The notes under the pieces: generated by a model | Database searches by the model: none | What the model was told of the DNA's origin: nothing | What the model saw: only the letters and a program-made list of their open reading frames with translations | Assembly (NCBI GenBank): GCA_910587195.1 | Contig: CAJUKL010000016.1 | Location: 1 to 41,037, forward strand | Direction of reading: 5' to 3' | Length of the DNA: 41,037 bases | Source: an uncultured Clostridia bacterium | GTDB taxonomy: Bacteria; Bacillota; Clostridia; Lachnospirales; Anaerotignaceae | Part shown: one piece after another, positions 15,728 to 23,504 of the stretch | How positions within the stretch are numbered: the stretch's first letter is position 1 | How the letters are laid out: every line of letters starts with the position of its first letter | Made by a program: the position numbers and the translations under genes

Positions 15728-16870
15728 TTATTTTTCCTTTTTCCAATGATAGAACCGTACCGCAAAAATTTTTAATAAAGCTCCACAGGGAACTGCTACC
15801 ACCATGCCTAAAATACCAAACAAGCCACCAAAGACTGCCAAAGATAAAATAACCAAGGCAGGGTGTAATTCTACACTTTTGCCAACAACTCTTGGTACAA
15901 TTAAAATACTATCTACTTGCTGTAATACCAAAACAATAATCACAGCATATAAAGCTCTAATCGGCTCCCCGCTGAGCAGTCCCATTGTTACAGACAATAA
16001 AAAAGCCATAACTGCCCCTACATAAGGTATTAAATTAGAAAAACCAGATAAAATGCCAATCATAACCGCATAAGGTATTTTGGCAACTGTAAAACTAATA
16101 CTAATCAAGACCGCCATAATCAAGGCATCTGTCATTTGTCCTGTAATATAGCCAGAAAATGTACTTATAACTAAATGACAAAATTCTTTGATGGTGTTTG
16201 CTGTCTTTTTGCTAAAAAAAACCTCCACTGCACTTTTAGCATAATAAAGAATTTTATTTTTTTCTGCCAATAAATAAAAGCCAATCGTCAAGCCCAAAAC
16301 CAAGTTAATTGCCCAACTTCCAGCTTTTGAAAAAGAATTTGCAACACTCATTACACTTGCCTGTAATAATTGGGAAAGATTGGTTGTCAGTTGTGCCAAT
16401 ATACTTTCCACGCTTTGAAAAATTCCATATTCGGCTAATTTAACACTAATCAAAACAAAAAAATCGCTAAACTCTTGAATATATTGATTTACTTTATCTG
16501 CAAATAAGGTAATATCTGTTGTTCCAATTTTAATAACTGTATATTGTATTATAGCATAAAAAGTCAATAACCATAACAAATATACAGTCGCAGTTCCTCT
16601 TTTTCTGGTTGGAAATGGTTTGTTTGTAGAGGGAGTGTATTTTTCCCATTTTTTTTGAAAAAAATCTACAGCTGGATTCATTAAAAAAGAAAATATCAAA
16701 GCAACAAAAAGCGGCGCAAAAACAGAAACAATTTTTGCTATCATGGCATATACAACTTCTTTTGCACTTGCTAAATTACCTACAATTCTTGCTAAAATAT
16801 ATATCATTAAAACGGTAAATATAACATGAAAAGATATTTTTAAATATTCTTTGTCCCAAGGTAATTTCAT
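15728..16870 (-). CDS. AI-2E family transporter (PerM/UPF0118)
   Basis: 380 residues with about eight membrane helices. Family marks include a two-helix N-terminus, FAPLFVALIFSFLMNP, the amphipathic middle domain with ISTFSGYITGQMTDALIMAVL, IGILSGFSNLIPYVGAVMA and a C-terminal GLFGILGMVVAVPCGALLKI. The family covers exporters and antiporters; the AI-2 role is proven only for some, so the substrate is open. SD AGAAGGGA, 5 nt, ATG. Confidence 0.9.
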   Translation of the reverse strand: MKLPWDKEYLKISFHVIFTVLMIYILARIVGNLASAKEVVYAMIAKIVSVFAPLFVALIFSFLMNPAVDFFQKKWEKYTPSTNKPFPTRKRGTATVYLLWLLTFYAIIQYTVIKIGTTDITLFADKVNQYIQEFSDFFVLISVKLAEYGIFQSVESILAQLTTNLSQLLQASVMSVANSFSKAGSWAINLVLGLTIGFYLLAEKNKILYYAKSAVEVFFSKKTANTIKEFCHLVISTFSGYITGQMTDALIMAVLISISFTVAKIPYAVMIGILSGFSNLIPYVGAVMAFLLSVTMGLLSGEPIRALYAVIIVLVLQQVDSILIVPRVVGKSVELHPALVILSLAVFGGLFGILGMVVAVPCGALLKIFAVRFYHWKKEK

Positions 16871-16898
16871 ATTTTTCCCTTCTTATCCATATTTCCAG

Positions 16899-16972
16899 TC
16901 TATCTATAAACTTGTGTTTGCGACGCAAAGCTCTTGTTTTTTCCAGTCGCAAACAAAAAGGTTATAGATAAA
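16899..16972. repeat. nested hairpin related to the palindromic elements
   Basis: Outer stem TATCTATAA (16901-16909) with TTATAGATA (16962-16970); inner perfect stem GTTTGCGAC (16916-16924) with GTCGCAAAC (16946-16954). The opening GTCTATCTATAAACTT matches the opening of copies 1 and 4, but the inner palindrome is different. It lies between pepD and the AI-2E gene and may act as a terminator. Confidence 0.75.
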
Positions 16973-16994
16973 CTTTATTTTAAAATGCAGATTT

Positions 16995-18434
16995 TTAACT
17001 TTTTAAAAGTTCTAACAAAAATTCCCATACCCTTTTTACAGAATCTAATTCTACTGTTTCATCTGGGGAGTGTGCTCCTGTAATTGTAGGACCAAAAGAA
17101 ATCATCTCTACATCTGAAAGTTTTTTGCTAAAAATACCACATTCGAGCCCTGCATGAATAAATTTAATGGCAGGCTGTTTTTGATACATACGGCAATAAA
17201 TCTCCTTGCATTTTTTTTCAATCTGAGAATCTCTTTTTGCAGGCCATGCTGGATATTCTGCATCTTGATATACTTTTGCGCCCATTACCTCTGCAATTAC
17301 TTTTATTTTTTGAGATAACAATTCTTTTCTGCTTTCCACAGAACTCCGCAAAGCATTATAAAATATAATTTCATTTTCTTCTGTTTTTACAGCACCGATA
17401 TTGCTAGAACTTTCCACCAAATCCGGATAACGTGCATCCATTGACTGAATTCCATAAGGCAATAAAAACAAAATAGAAGTTAATTTTTCCGTTGTTTCTT
17501 TGGCAAAACATTGCCCTACTTTTTCTTTCATAGGCAACAAGGAAAATAAAATGCTTTCCTCAATTTCTTCATATTCCTTGCTACAAATTTTATTTAAACG
17601 TGCCACCAATAATTTAATTGCTTTTACATCTTCTTTTTTTAATAAAAGCACTGCTTCCGCTTCTCTTGGTATGGCATTATCTTTTTCTCCGCCTCTTATA
17701 TTTGCAAGTCTAATATTATATACGTAAAAAATTTGAAAAAGTATTCTTGCTAATAAACGATTTGCATTTGCTCTTTGCAAGTGAATATCTGTGCCAGAAT
17801 GTCCGCCTTTTAATCCTGTCACTTTTAATAAATAAGTATCCCATTCTGGAGCATCTTCCCATACAATCGGCAAAACTAACTTTGTTTTATTTCCGCCACA
17901 GCAACTAATGACAAATTCGCCTTCTTCTTCGGAATCCAAATTAAGGAAGGTTTTTCCTTGTAAATCACTTGCATCAAATCCATTTGCGCCATTCATTCCT
18001 GTTTCTTCATTTGTTGTAAAAATCGCCTCTAATGGAGGATGTGAAATATCTTTTGCATCTAAAATTGCTAATATATAAGCTGCTCCAATTCCATTATCTG
18101 CACCTAATGTTGTTCCTTTTGCCTTTAGCCTTCCATTTTCCTGCACTAATTGAATAGCATCTTTTTCAAAGTCATGTTTTACATCACTATTTTTTGCACA
18201 TACCATATCTATATGCCCTTGTAAGATAACAGCAGGTTTTTGCTCATATCCTTCAGAGGCCTGTTTTTTTATCAAAACATTATTTTCGCTGTCTTGCCTA
18301 CAAAAAAGACCTCTTTGTTGTGCAAAATGCAAAATATAGTCACTTAATTTTTTTTCATTTCCGCTCCCATGTGGAATATTACAAATTTCCTCAAAAAAAT
18401 GATATACTGCTTTTGGCTCTAAATTTTCTAACAT
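16995..18434 (-). CDS. pepD: aminoacyl-histidine dipeptidase (PepD, M20)
   Basis: Cytoplasmic zinc dipeptidase of broad Xaa-His and related specificity. 479 residues, the usual PepD length. Metal-binding blocks are intact: LQGHIDMVCAK (His and Asp), TTLGADNGIG (Asp), TNEETGMNGA (catalytic Glu pair) and HAGLECGIF near the C-terminus; GLKGGHSGTDIH marks the lid domain. SD AAGGAGG 8 nt from ATG. Downstream are the nested hairpin and the AI-2E gene; upstream the gdhA terminator region separates it from gdhA. Confidence 0.95.
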   Translation of the reverse strand: MLENLEPKAVYHFFEEICNIPHGSGNEKKLSDYILHFAQQRGLFCRQDSENNVLIKKQASEGYEQKPAVILQGHIDMVCAKNSDVKHDFEKDAIQLVQENGRLKAKGTTLGADNGIGAAYILAILDAKDISHPPLEAIFTTNEETGMNGANGFDASDLQGKTFLNLDSEEEGEFVISCCGGNKTKLVLPIVWEDAPEWDTYLLKVTGLKGGHSGTDIHLQRANANRLLARILFQIFYVYNIRLANIRGGEKDNAIPREAEAVLLLKKEDVKAIKLLVARLNKICSKEYEEIEESILFSLLPMKEKVGQCFAKETTEKLTSILFLLPYGIQSMDARYPDLVESSSNIGAVKTEENEIIFYNALRSSVESRKELLSQKIKVIAEVMGAKVYQDAEYPAWPAKRDSQIEKKCKEIYCRMYQKQPAIKFIHAGLECGIFSKKLSDVEMISFGPTITGAHSPDETVELDSVKRVWEFLLELLKS

Positions 18435-18505
18435 AGTTTATACCTCCTTTTTTATTATAACCCCTTCTATTTTATCACATACTTCTTTGTTTTGCTATTA
18501 ATACA

Positions 18506-18664
18506 GTAAAATCCCTGATAGATTTTTCCATCAGGATAGTATCTTTCTACTTTTTTTAAATATCAAATTTGCTACATCAATGGGTGTCATATTTAGCAAG
18601 GATACTACCTTATTTAGCCTGTACAAAACAAAAGCCCTGATGGAAAATACATCAGGGCTTTTGC
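18506..18664. repeat. imperfect inverted-repeat block containing the gdhA terminator
   Basis: The right hairpin AAAAGCCCTGATG/CATCAGGGCTTTT (18630-18662) is a strong bidirectional terminator, directly past gdhA. The left hairpin CCTGAT/ATCAGG (18514-18535) is its inverted relative (shared CCCTGAT...CCATCAGG). Between them TAGTATC (18537-18543) pairs with GATACTA near 18601, and TTTGCTA pairs with TTAGCAA. The block looks like a small inverted-repeat element or an RNA with a four-level fold. Confidence 0.65.
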
Positions 18665-18686
18665 ATTTGAACGCTATTTTTTTTAA

Positions 18687-20036
18687 TTATACTAATCCTT
18701 GTGCCATCATAGCAGATGCAACTTTTTTGAAGCCTGCAATATTAGCACCTGCAACCAAGTCATAGCCTAAACCATATTCTTCAGCTGCTTCAGCGGATAC
18801 TTTGTGAATATTTTTCATAATGCCTTTTAATTTTTCATCAACTTCTTCTGCTTCCCAACCATATCTCATAGAGTTCTGGCTCATTTCAAGAGCAGAAACA
18901 GCAACACCACCAGCATTAACTGCTTTAGAAGGTGCAACAATTACGCCAGGTTGATTTTGAGCATATTCAAGTGCTTCGTTTGTAGTAGGCATATTAGCAA
19001 CTTCAATATAGTATTTTGTACCATTGCCAAGGATTTTTTTGATTTCATCCATAGTAATTTCGTTTTGTGTTGCACAAGGCATAGCAATATCAACTTTTTG
19101 GCCCCAAGGTTTTGTTTTTGCAAAGAATTCGCAACCAAATTTGTCAGCATAATCTTGTGCTCTGTCACGTCCAGAAGTTCTCATTTCTACTAAGTAATCA
19201 AATTTTTCTTTTGTTGTAACGCCATCTGGGTCATAAACATATCCGTCTGGACCAGAAATTGTAACAACTTTGCCGCCTAATTCAGCAACTTTTTGGCAAA
19301 CACCCCAAGCAACATTACCAAAGCCAGAAACAGCAACTGTTTTGCCTTCGAATGTATCACCTTCATGTTTTAATACTTCATTTACATAATATGTAGCACC
19401 AAATCCTGTTGCTTCTGGTCTAATTACAGAACCACCAAATTCAAGGTTTTTACCTGTTAATACACCATTTTCCCAGCAGCCTTTAATTCTCTTATATTGT
19501 CCATATAAATAGCCAATTTCTCTACCGCCAACACCGATGTCACCAGCAGGAACGTCTACATCTGGACCAATATGTCTGTAAAGTTCAGTCATAAAAGCCT
19601 GGCAGAATCTCATAATTTCTGCATCACTCTTGCCACGTGGGTCAAAGTCAGAACCACCTTTACCACCACCGATAGGTAAACCTGTTAAGCTGTTTTTGAA
19701 AATTTGTTCAAAGCCAAGGAATTTAATAATACCAATGTATACAGATGGATGGAAACGAAGACCGCCTTTGTAAGGTCCAATTGCGCTACTAAATTGTACT
19801 CTAAATCCACGATTTACATTTACTTTACCAGCATCATCTACCCATGTAACTCTGAAGGAAATTGCTCTTTCTGGCTCAACCAATCTTTCTAACAAACCAG
19901 CAGCTTCATATTCTGGATGTTTTTCAATTACTTGTTCCAAAGATTTAAAAACTTCTTCTACAGTCTGAATAAATTCAGGTTCTCCATTATTTCTTACTTT
20001 TACTTGTTCAATAACTTTTTGCATGTAAGCGTTCAT
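18687..20036 (-). CDS. gdhA: glutamate dehydrogenase (NADP-type, hexameric)
   Basis: Reductive amination of 2-oxoglutarate to glutamate. 449 residues, the length of the hexameric family I enzymes. Substrate block GPYKGGLRFHPSV and GGGKGGSDFDPRGKS (catalytic Lys region), VPAGDIGVGGREIGYLYGQYK, and the Rossmann motif GFGNVAWG are intact. The AGGAGG SD is 12 nt from the ATG, slightly long. A leader of roughly 215 nt with several hairpins precedes it, so expression is probably controlled after transcription starts. It is the nitrogen end of the citrate-to-glutamate route whose first steps lie at 30.9-33.5 kb. Confidence 0.97.
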   Translation of the reverse strand: MNAYMQKVIEQVKVRNNGEPEFIQTVEEVFKSLEQVIEKHPEYEAAGLLERLVEPERAISFRVTWVDDAGKVNVNRGFRVQFSSAIGPYKGGLRFHPSVYIGIIKFLGFEQIFKNSLTGLPIGGGKGGSDFDPRGKSDAEIMRFCQAFMTELYRHIGPDVDVPAGDIGVGGREIGYLYGQYKRIKGCWENGVLTGKNLEFGGSVIRPEATGFGATYYVNEVLKHEGDTFEGKTVAVSGFGNVAWGVCQKVAELGGKVVTISGPDGYVYDPDGVTTKEKFDYLVEMRTSGRDRAQDYADKFGCEFFAKTKPWGQKVDIAMPCATQNEITMDEIKKILGNGTKYYIEVANMPTTNEALEYAQNQPGVIVAPSKAVNAGGVAVSALEMSQNSMRYGWEAEEVDEKLKGIMKNIHKVSAEAAEEYGLGYDLVAGANIAGFKKVASAMMAQGLV

Positions 20037-20254
20037 ATTGATTTTTGACCTCCTACGTCTAAAAAAATAATAATTGGTTTAACAGTTCGAACTGCACAAA
20101 GGCTTCCTGTTTTTGCAGGCATAAAATCGGATGGTTCTCATCCTACATTTTTAAAAGGAAAATTCCCTTCTGGATAAATGATGAAAAGAAAATACTATGA
20201 TTCACAATTCTTATGTGACATTGTTGTGCATACCATACTATTTTCTATTTCCTG
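20037..20254 (-). promoter_or_regulatory. long structured 5' leader of gdhA, candidate riboregulator
   Basis: From the promoter start near 20254, the RNA forms GAAAATAGTATG paired with CATAGTATTTTC (20245-20234 with 20199-20188, one mismatch), enclosing CACAA/TTGTG. Next come GGATG-AGAA-CCATCC (20143-20129), CCTG-CAAAAA-CAGG (20119-20106) and CAGT-TCGA-ACTG (20094-20083), then the AGGAGG. No run of U suggests a terminator, so control would act on translation or stability. I do not recognise a named riboswitch. Confidence 0.5.
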
Positions 20255-20260
20255 GTTTTT

Positions 20261-20266
20261 ATTATA
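20261..20266 (-). promoter_or_regulatory. extended -10 promoter of gdhA
   Basis: Minus strand TGGTATAAT, an extended -10; the -35 position (ATGCAA) is weak. Transcription would start about 217 nt upstream of the ATG. The rest of 20267-20470 is AT-rich with no gene visible. Confidence 0.55.
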
Positions 20267-20469
20267 CCACAACTTTTAGGAAATTGCATTATTTTTTTGA
20301 AGTTTTTCATTTATTTTTGTACAATAATTTGATATTTTTTTTATACAAAATGACGTTTTATATTTTTTTGTTTATTTTTTCTATTTTGGGAAAGTATTTT
20401 TTAGAGAGGGACAAAAAGAAATCCCAGTATTTTCTATTTATGTAAATTCTATTTTATTTTTTTATGATA

Positions 20470-20502
20470 AAAAAGACAAAAAAGAGGAAAGTTTTTTCCT
20501 CT
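20470..20502 (-). terminator. intrinsic terminator of mreB
   Basis: Minus strand AGAGGAAA-AAAC-TTTCCTCT followed by TTTTTTGTCTTTTTT, about 55 nt past the mreB stop. Confidence 0.85.
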
Positions 20503-20557
20503 CTTTGTATGTATTGCTTATCCTACTATAAAGATGTCATTTTGTCATACAAGTGAT

Positions 20558-21613
20558 TTAATTTTCTTCCTTATCAAATACCTTTTTATTTGCCAGCTCT
20601 GCACCTCTTTTTCCTTCTGTCAAAAATTCAATATATTGCCCTGTACCCACAGCAACACAAGAAATCGAATCCTCCGCCACAATGGTATTGATGCCTGTTT
20701 CACTTGTAATAAGCTTGTCCAATCCATATAAAAGGCTCCCGCCACCTGTCATAATAATTCCCCTATCTGCAATATCAGAAGCCAATTCAGGAGGTGTTTT
20801 TTCCAGTACATTGTGAACAGATTCACAAATTGCAGTTACAGACTCTCGCAATGCTTCATGCATTTCTTCTGATGTCACAGTAATATTTTTTGGCAAGCCA
20901 GTAATTAAGTTTCTTCCTCTTACATCTAAACTAACAGGTACACTTCTTTCAAAGGCAGTACCGATTTTAATTTTTAAATCTTCTGCTGTTCTTTCCCCTA
21001 TCAAAACATTATGTTTTTTTCTCATATATTTAATAATAGCATCATCAAAGTTATCACCTGCAATTTTTAAAGACTTGCTAACTACAGTTCCTCCCAACGA
21101 AATAACTGCAATATCCGTTGTTCCGCCGCCAATATCCACCACCATACTGCCATGTGCTTTTGAAATATCAATCCCCGAACCAATGGCAGCAGCAATCGGT
21201 TCTTCAATAATATGAACACGTCTTGCGCCAGCTTGTCTTGTTGCATCTTCTACTGCACGTCTTTCCACTTCTGTTACACTGCTTGGAACACATACTGCAA
21301 TCGTTGGCTTTACAAAGGAACGTTTTCCGATTGCTTTTTGAATAAAATATTTTAACATTTTTTCAGTAATTTCATAATTTGATATAACTCCTTCTCGCAA
21401 AGGACGAATTGCAACAATATTTCCGGGTGTTCTGCCCAACATACGTCTTGCTTCCTCCCCTACAGATAATATTGTATTGGTATCTCTATCGATTGCAACA
21501 ACAGAGGGTTCTCTAATTACAATTCCTTGTCCTTTGATATATACTAAAACAGTTGCTGTTCCTAAGTCAATTCCTATATTTTCACCAAAACCCATAAAAT
21601 TAAGCATGGTCAT
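20558..21613 (-). CDS. mreB: rod shape-determining protein MreB/Mbl
   Basis: Actin-like filament that guides lateral wall synthesis. 351 residues. Actin-fold phosphate and adenosine motifs are in place: GIDLGTATVLVY, VDIGGGTTDIAVISLGG, EEPIAAAIGSG and GIIMTGGGSLLYG. The SD AAAGGAG suits ATG 21607 (7 nt) better than ATG 21613 (1 nt), so the product probably begins MLNFMGFG. It is a solitary gene, without mreC, mreD or other shape genes beside it, which favours an Mbl-like paralogue outside the main mre operon. Upstream is the largest symmetrical palindromic element. Confidence 0.93.
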   Translation of the reverse strand: MTMLNFMGFGENIGIDLGTATVLVYIKGQGIVIREPSVVAIDRDTNTILSVGEEARRMLGRTPGNIVAIRPLREGVISNYEITEKMLKYFIQKAIGKRSFVKPTIAVCVPSSVTEVERRAVEDATRQAGARRVHIIEEPIAAAIGSGIDISKAHGSMVVDIGGGTTDIAVISLGGTVVSKSLKIAGDNFDDAIIKYMRKKHNVLIGERTAEDLKIKIGTAFERSVPVSLDVRGRNLITGLPKNITVTSEEMHEALRESVTAICESVHNVLEKTPPELASDIADRGIIMTGGGSLLYGLDKLITSETGINTIVAEDSISCVAVGTGQYIEFLTEGKRGAELANKKVFDKEEN

Positions 21614-21713
21614 TCTCCTTTTAATGTTCTTAATATTCTCTATTTTTATACCATTATAACCAATGTCATAAAAGAAAGAAAGTAATTTCTAATTTTTTCT
21701 TTTTCTTTTTTTC

Positions 21714-22165
21714 GACTTACTTTCTTGAAAGAAAGTAAGCAAAGAACTTTTGTGCGAAACTTCGTTTCGCTGCTGTGCGTTGTGCTTGAACAGTTATTTT
21801 AGTTGAACGACAACGGAGCACTATCGGTTAAAAATTCGTTCTGTTGCGTGTGCAGAAGGAAAAGTTTAGGATCAAGCCCTTTTCAAAGGGCTTGCGAGAG
21901 TTTGAGTTGCAAAACGTCCAGTGGACGTTTGTTCTGAAACGACCAGAACGAATCATAGACTTTGGGGAAACTTTTCACAAGTGAAAAAAGCTTCCTCAAG
22001 AACTTCTGACTTTCTTTAAGTTCAAAATACTTATCTTTTACAAACGTAATAGATTTTAAGTTTTTTCCAATGGTGTTTCGTTGTCATTCAACCAAAATAA
22101 CCATTCTATTTCAAAGCATAGCCGTTAAAGTTCTTTGCTAAGCTTTCTTTCAAGAAAGCGTGAAA
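21714..22165. repeat. modular palindromic element, copy 6, with about 130-bp inverted arms
   Basis: The most complete symmetrical copy. The left arm runs from CTTACTTTCTT/AAGAAAGTAAG and GCGAAAC-TTC-GTTTCGC through TTAGTTGAACGACAACGG to CTGTTGCG. The right arm reads these parts in reverse complement (CGTTGTCATTCAACCAAAAT, then GTTCTTTGC and GCTTTCTT/AAGAAAGC). The centre holds CAAGCCCTTT/AAAGGGCTTG, AAACGTCC-AGT-GGACGTTT, the GACCAGAACGAA segment and ACTTTTCAC/GTGAAAA. The whole block is thus a large inverted repeat made of small ones. No ORF. Confidence 0.85.
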
Positions 22166-22194
22166 AAACAGCCAAACAAAACTGTCTGGCTGTT
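22163..22194 (-). terminator. intrinsic terminator of ctpA
   Basis: Minus strand AACAGCCA-GACAGTTTTGTT-TGGCTGTT followed by TTTTC, just past the ctpA stop. Confidence 0.8.
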
Positions 22195-22203
22195 ATGTAT
22201 TCT

Positions 22204-23379
22204 TTATTGTTCATTGATTAAGGAAATCGCTTTTTGTAATTGGGTATCCCCTTCTTTTGGAACAGAAGTCATATACCAGTATTCTTCTGGTAACTGTACT
22301 TCATAATCTGGTGCAATACCTGTTCCTTGGATGCAAACACCTTTCGGCGTATAATACTTTTGGATTGTAATTTTAATTGCAGAACCATCTTTCAAAAAGT
22401 ATAATCCTTGCACAAGACCTTTTCCAAATGTTCTTGTACCTACTAATTTTCCAACTCCCATATCTTGTACAGCTCCTGCTAATATTTCAGAAGAACTTGC
22501 ACTGTACTCATTCACAAGCAATATCAAAGGTACTTCAATGCAATTTGCATCAGAAATAGTATCTTCTCTGTTTCCTTCTTTATCAATGGTATATACCAAT
22601 GTTCCTTCTGGTACTAATTCATCTGCAATATCAGAAACAACATTCACAAGACCGCCTAAATTATTTCTTAAATCAATAATAAGCCCTTTCATGTTTCTAT
22701 CTTGCATCTCTTTGTAATGCTTCATAAACTGGTCATAAGTTTTTTCCTTAAAACCACTTATTTTGATATAGCCGATATTATTTTCCAGCATTTCACTTTT
22801 TACAGTAACTGTTTCAATTTCTTCTCGGACAAGAGCAAGCTCCAACATTTCGCCTGTACTTTCACGGGAAACTGTAACATTGACAGTAGTACCTTGTTCT
22901 CCTTTAATTCTTTGTTGGATTTCTTGCGTATCCATAGAAACAACGCTTTCTCCCTCTATTTTTATAATTCTGTCATTAGGGCGAACGCCTGCCTTTTCTG
23001 CTGGGGAGCCTTCAATAACGGAAGCAATTAAAATGCTGCCATCTTTGTTATCTTTGGTATATTCAATGCCAATTCCAACAAATTCGCCTTTGGTATCCTC
23101 CATAAAATCATCTAAATTGTCTGCTGAAATATAAGAAGTATACGGGTCACCTAAACCTGCCACTAATCCAGTATACATCATTTCTTCCATTTCTTTTTCG
23201 TTTATTTCTTCCACATAATATTTATCCACAAGTTTTTGAATAGTTTTTATCTTGGTGTGCATTGGCATACTGCTACCTAACATTCCCTGTGCTACAGATA
23301 GCCCTTTTCCAGCTGTTACAAATACGGCAACTGCTAAAACACCAGATAAAAACCCCTTTGCAAAATCTTTTTTTTCCAC
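22204..23379 (-). CDS. ctpA: S41 family carboxy-terminal processing protease
   Basis: Exported serine protease. 391 residues: N-terminal membrane anchor (about 9-30), PDZ domain (about 95-180; GIGIEYTKDNKDGSILIASV, GSPAEKAGVRPNDRIIKIEG), then the S41 catalytic domain. The Ser-Lys dyad is readable: SASSSE at 293-298 and FGKG with K320, 25 residues from S295, the spacing known for Tsp/CtpA. Fourth gene of the ftsE-ftsX-envC-ctpA cluster. In this order CtpA is likely to trim envelope hydrolases or their activators. A short fragment of the palindromic repeat separates it from envC. Confidence 0.93.
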   Translation of the reverse strand: MEKKDFAKGFLSGVLAVAVFVTAGKGLSVAQGMLGSSMPMHTKIKTIQKLVDKYYVEEINEKEMEEMMYTGLVAGLGDPYTSYISADNLDDFMEDTKGEFVGIGIEYTKDNKDGSILIASVIEGSPAEKAGVRPNDRIIKIEGESVVSMDTQEIQQRIKGEQGTTVNVTVSRESTGEMLELALVREEIETVTVKSEMLENNIGYIKISGFKEKTYDQFMKHYKEMQDRNMKGLIIDLRNNLGGLVNVVSDIADELVPEGTLVYTIDKEGNREDTISDANCIEVPLILLVNEYSASSSEILAGAVQDMGVGKLVGTRTFGKGLVQGLYFLKDGSAIKITIQKYYTPKGVCIQGTGIAPDYEVQLPEEYWYMTSVPKEGDTQLQKAISLINEQ

Positions 23380-23469
23380 ATAATTCGCCTCTCTTTTTAT
23401 GCTTTGTTCCTCTCCCTTTGTATCCTATGGTCAAAAACAGCACATTATAACCATATTGACAAAAAAACT

Positions 23470-23504
23470 TATAAGAGTTTAGAAACAAAGTTCCCAAGGT
23501 TTTT
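23470..23504. repeat. short palindromic element fragment between envC and ctpA
   Basis: AGAAACAAAGTTCCCAAGG with flanks, a single hybrid of the TTGGGAAC/GTTCCCAA and TTTGAAAC/GTTTCAA modules. It begins directly after the envC TAA. Confidence 0.7.
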
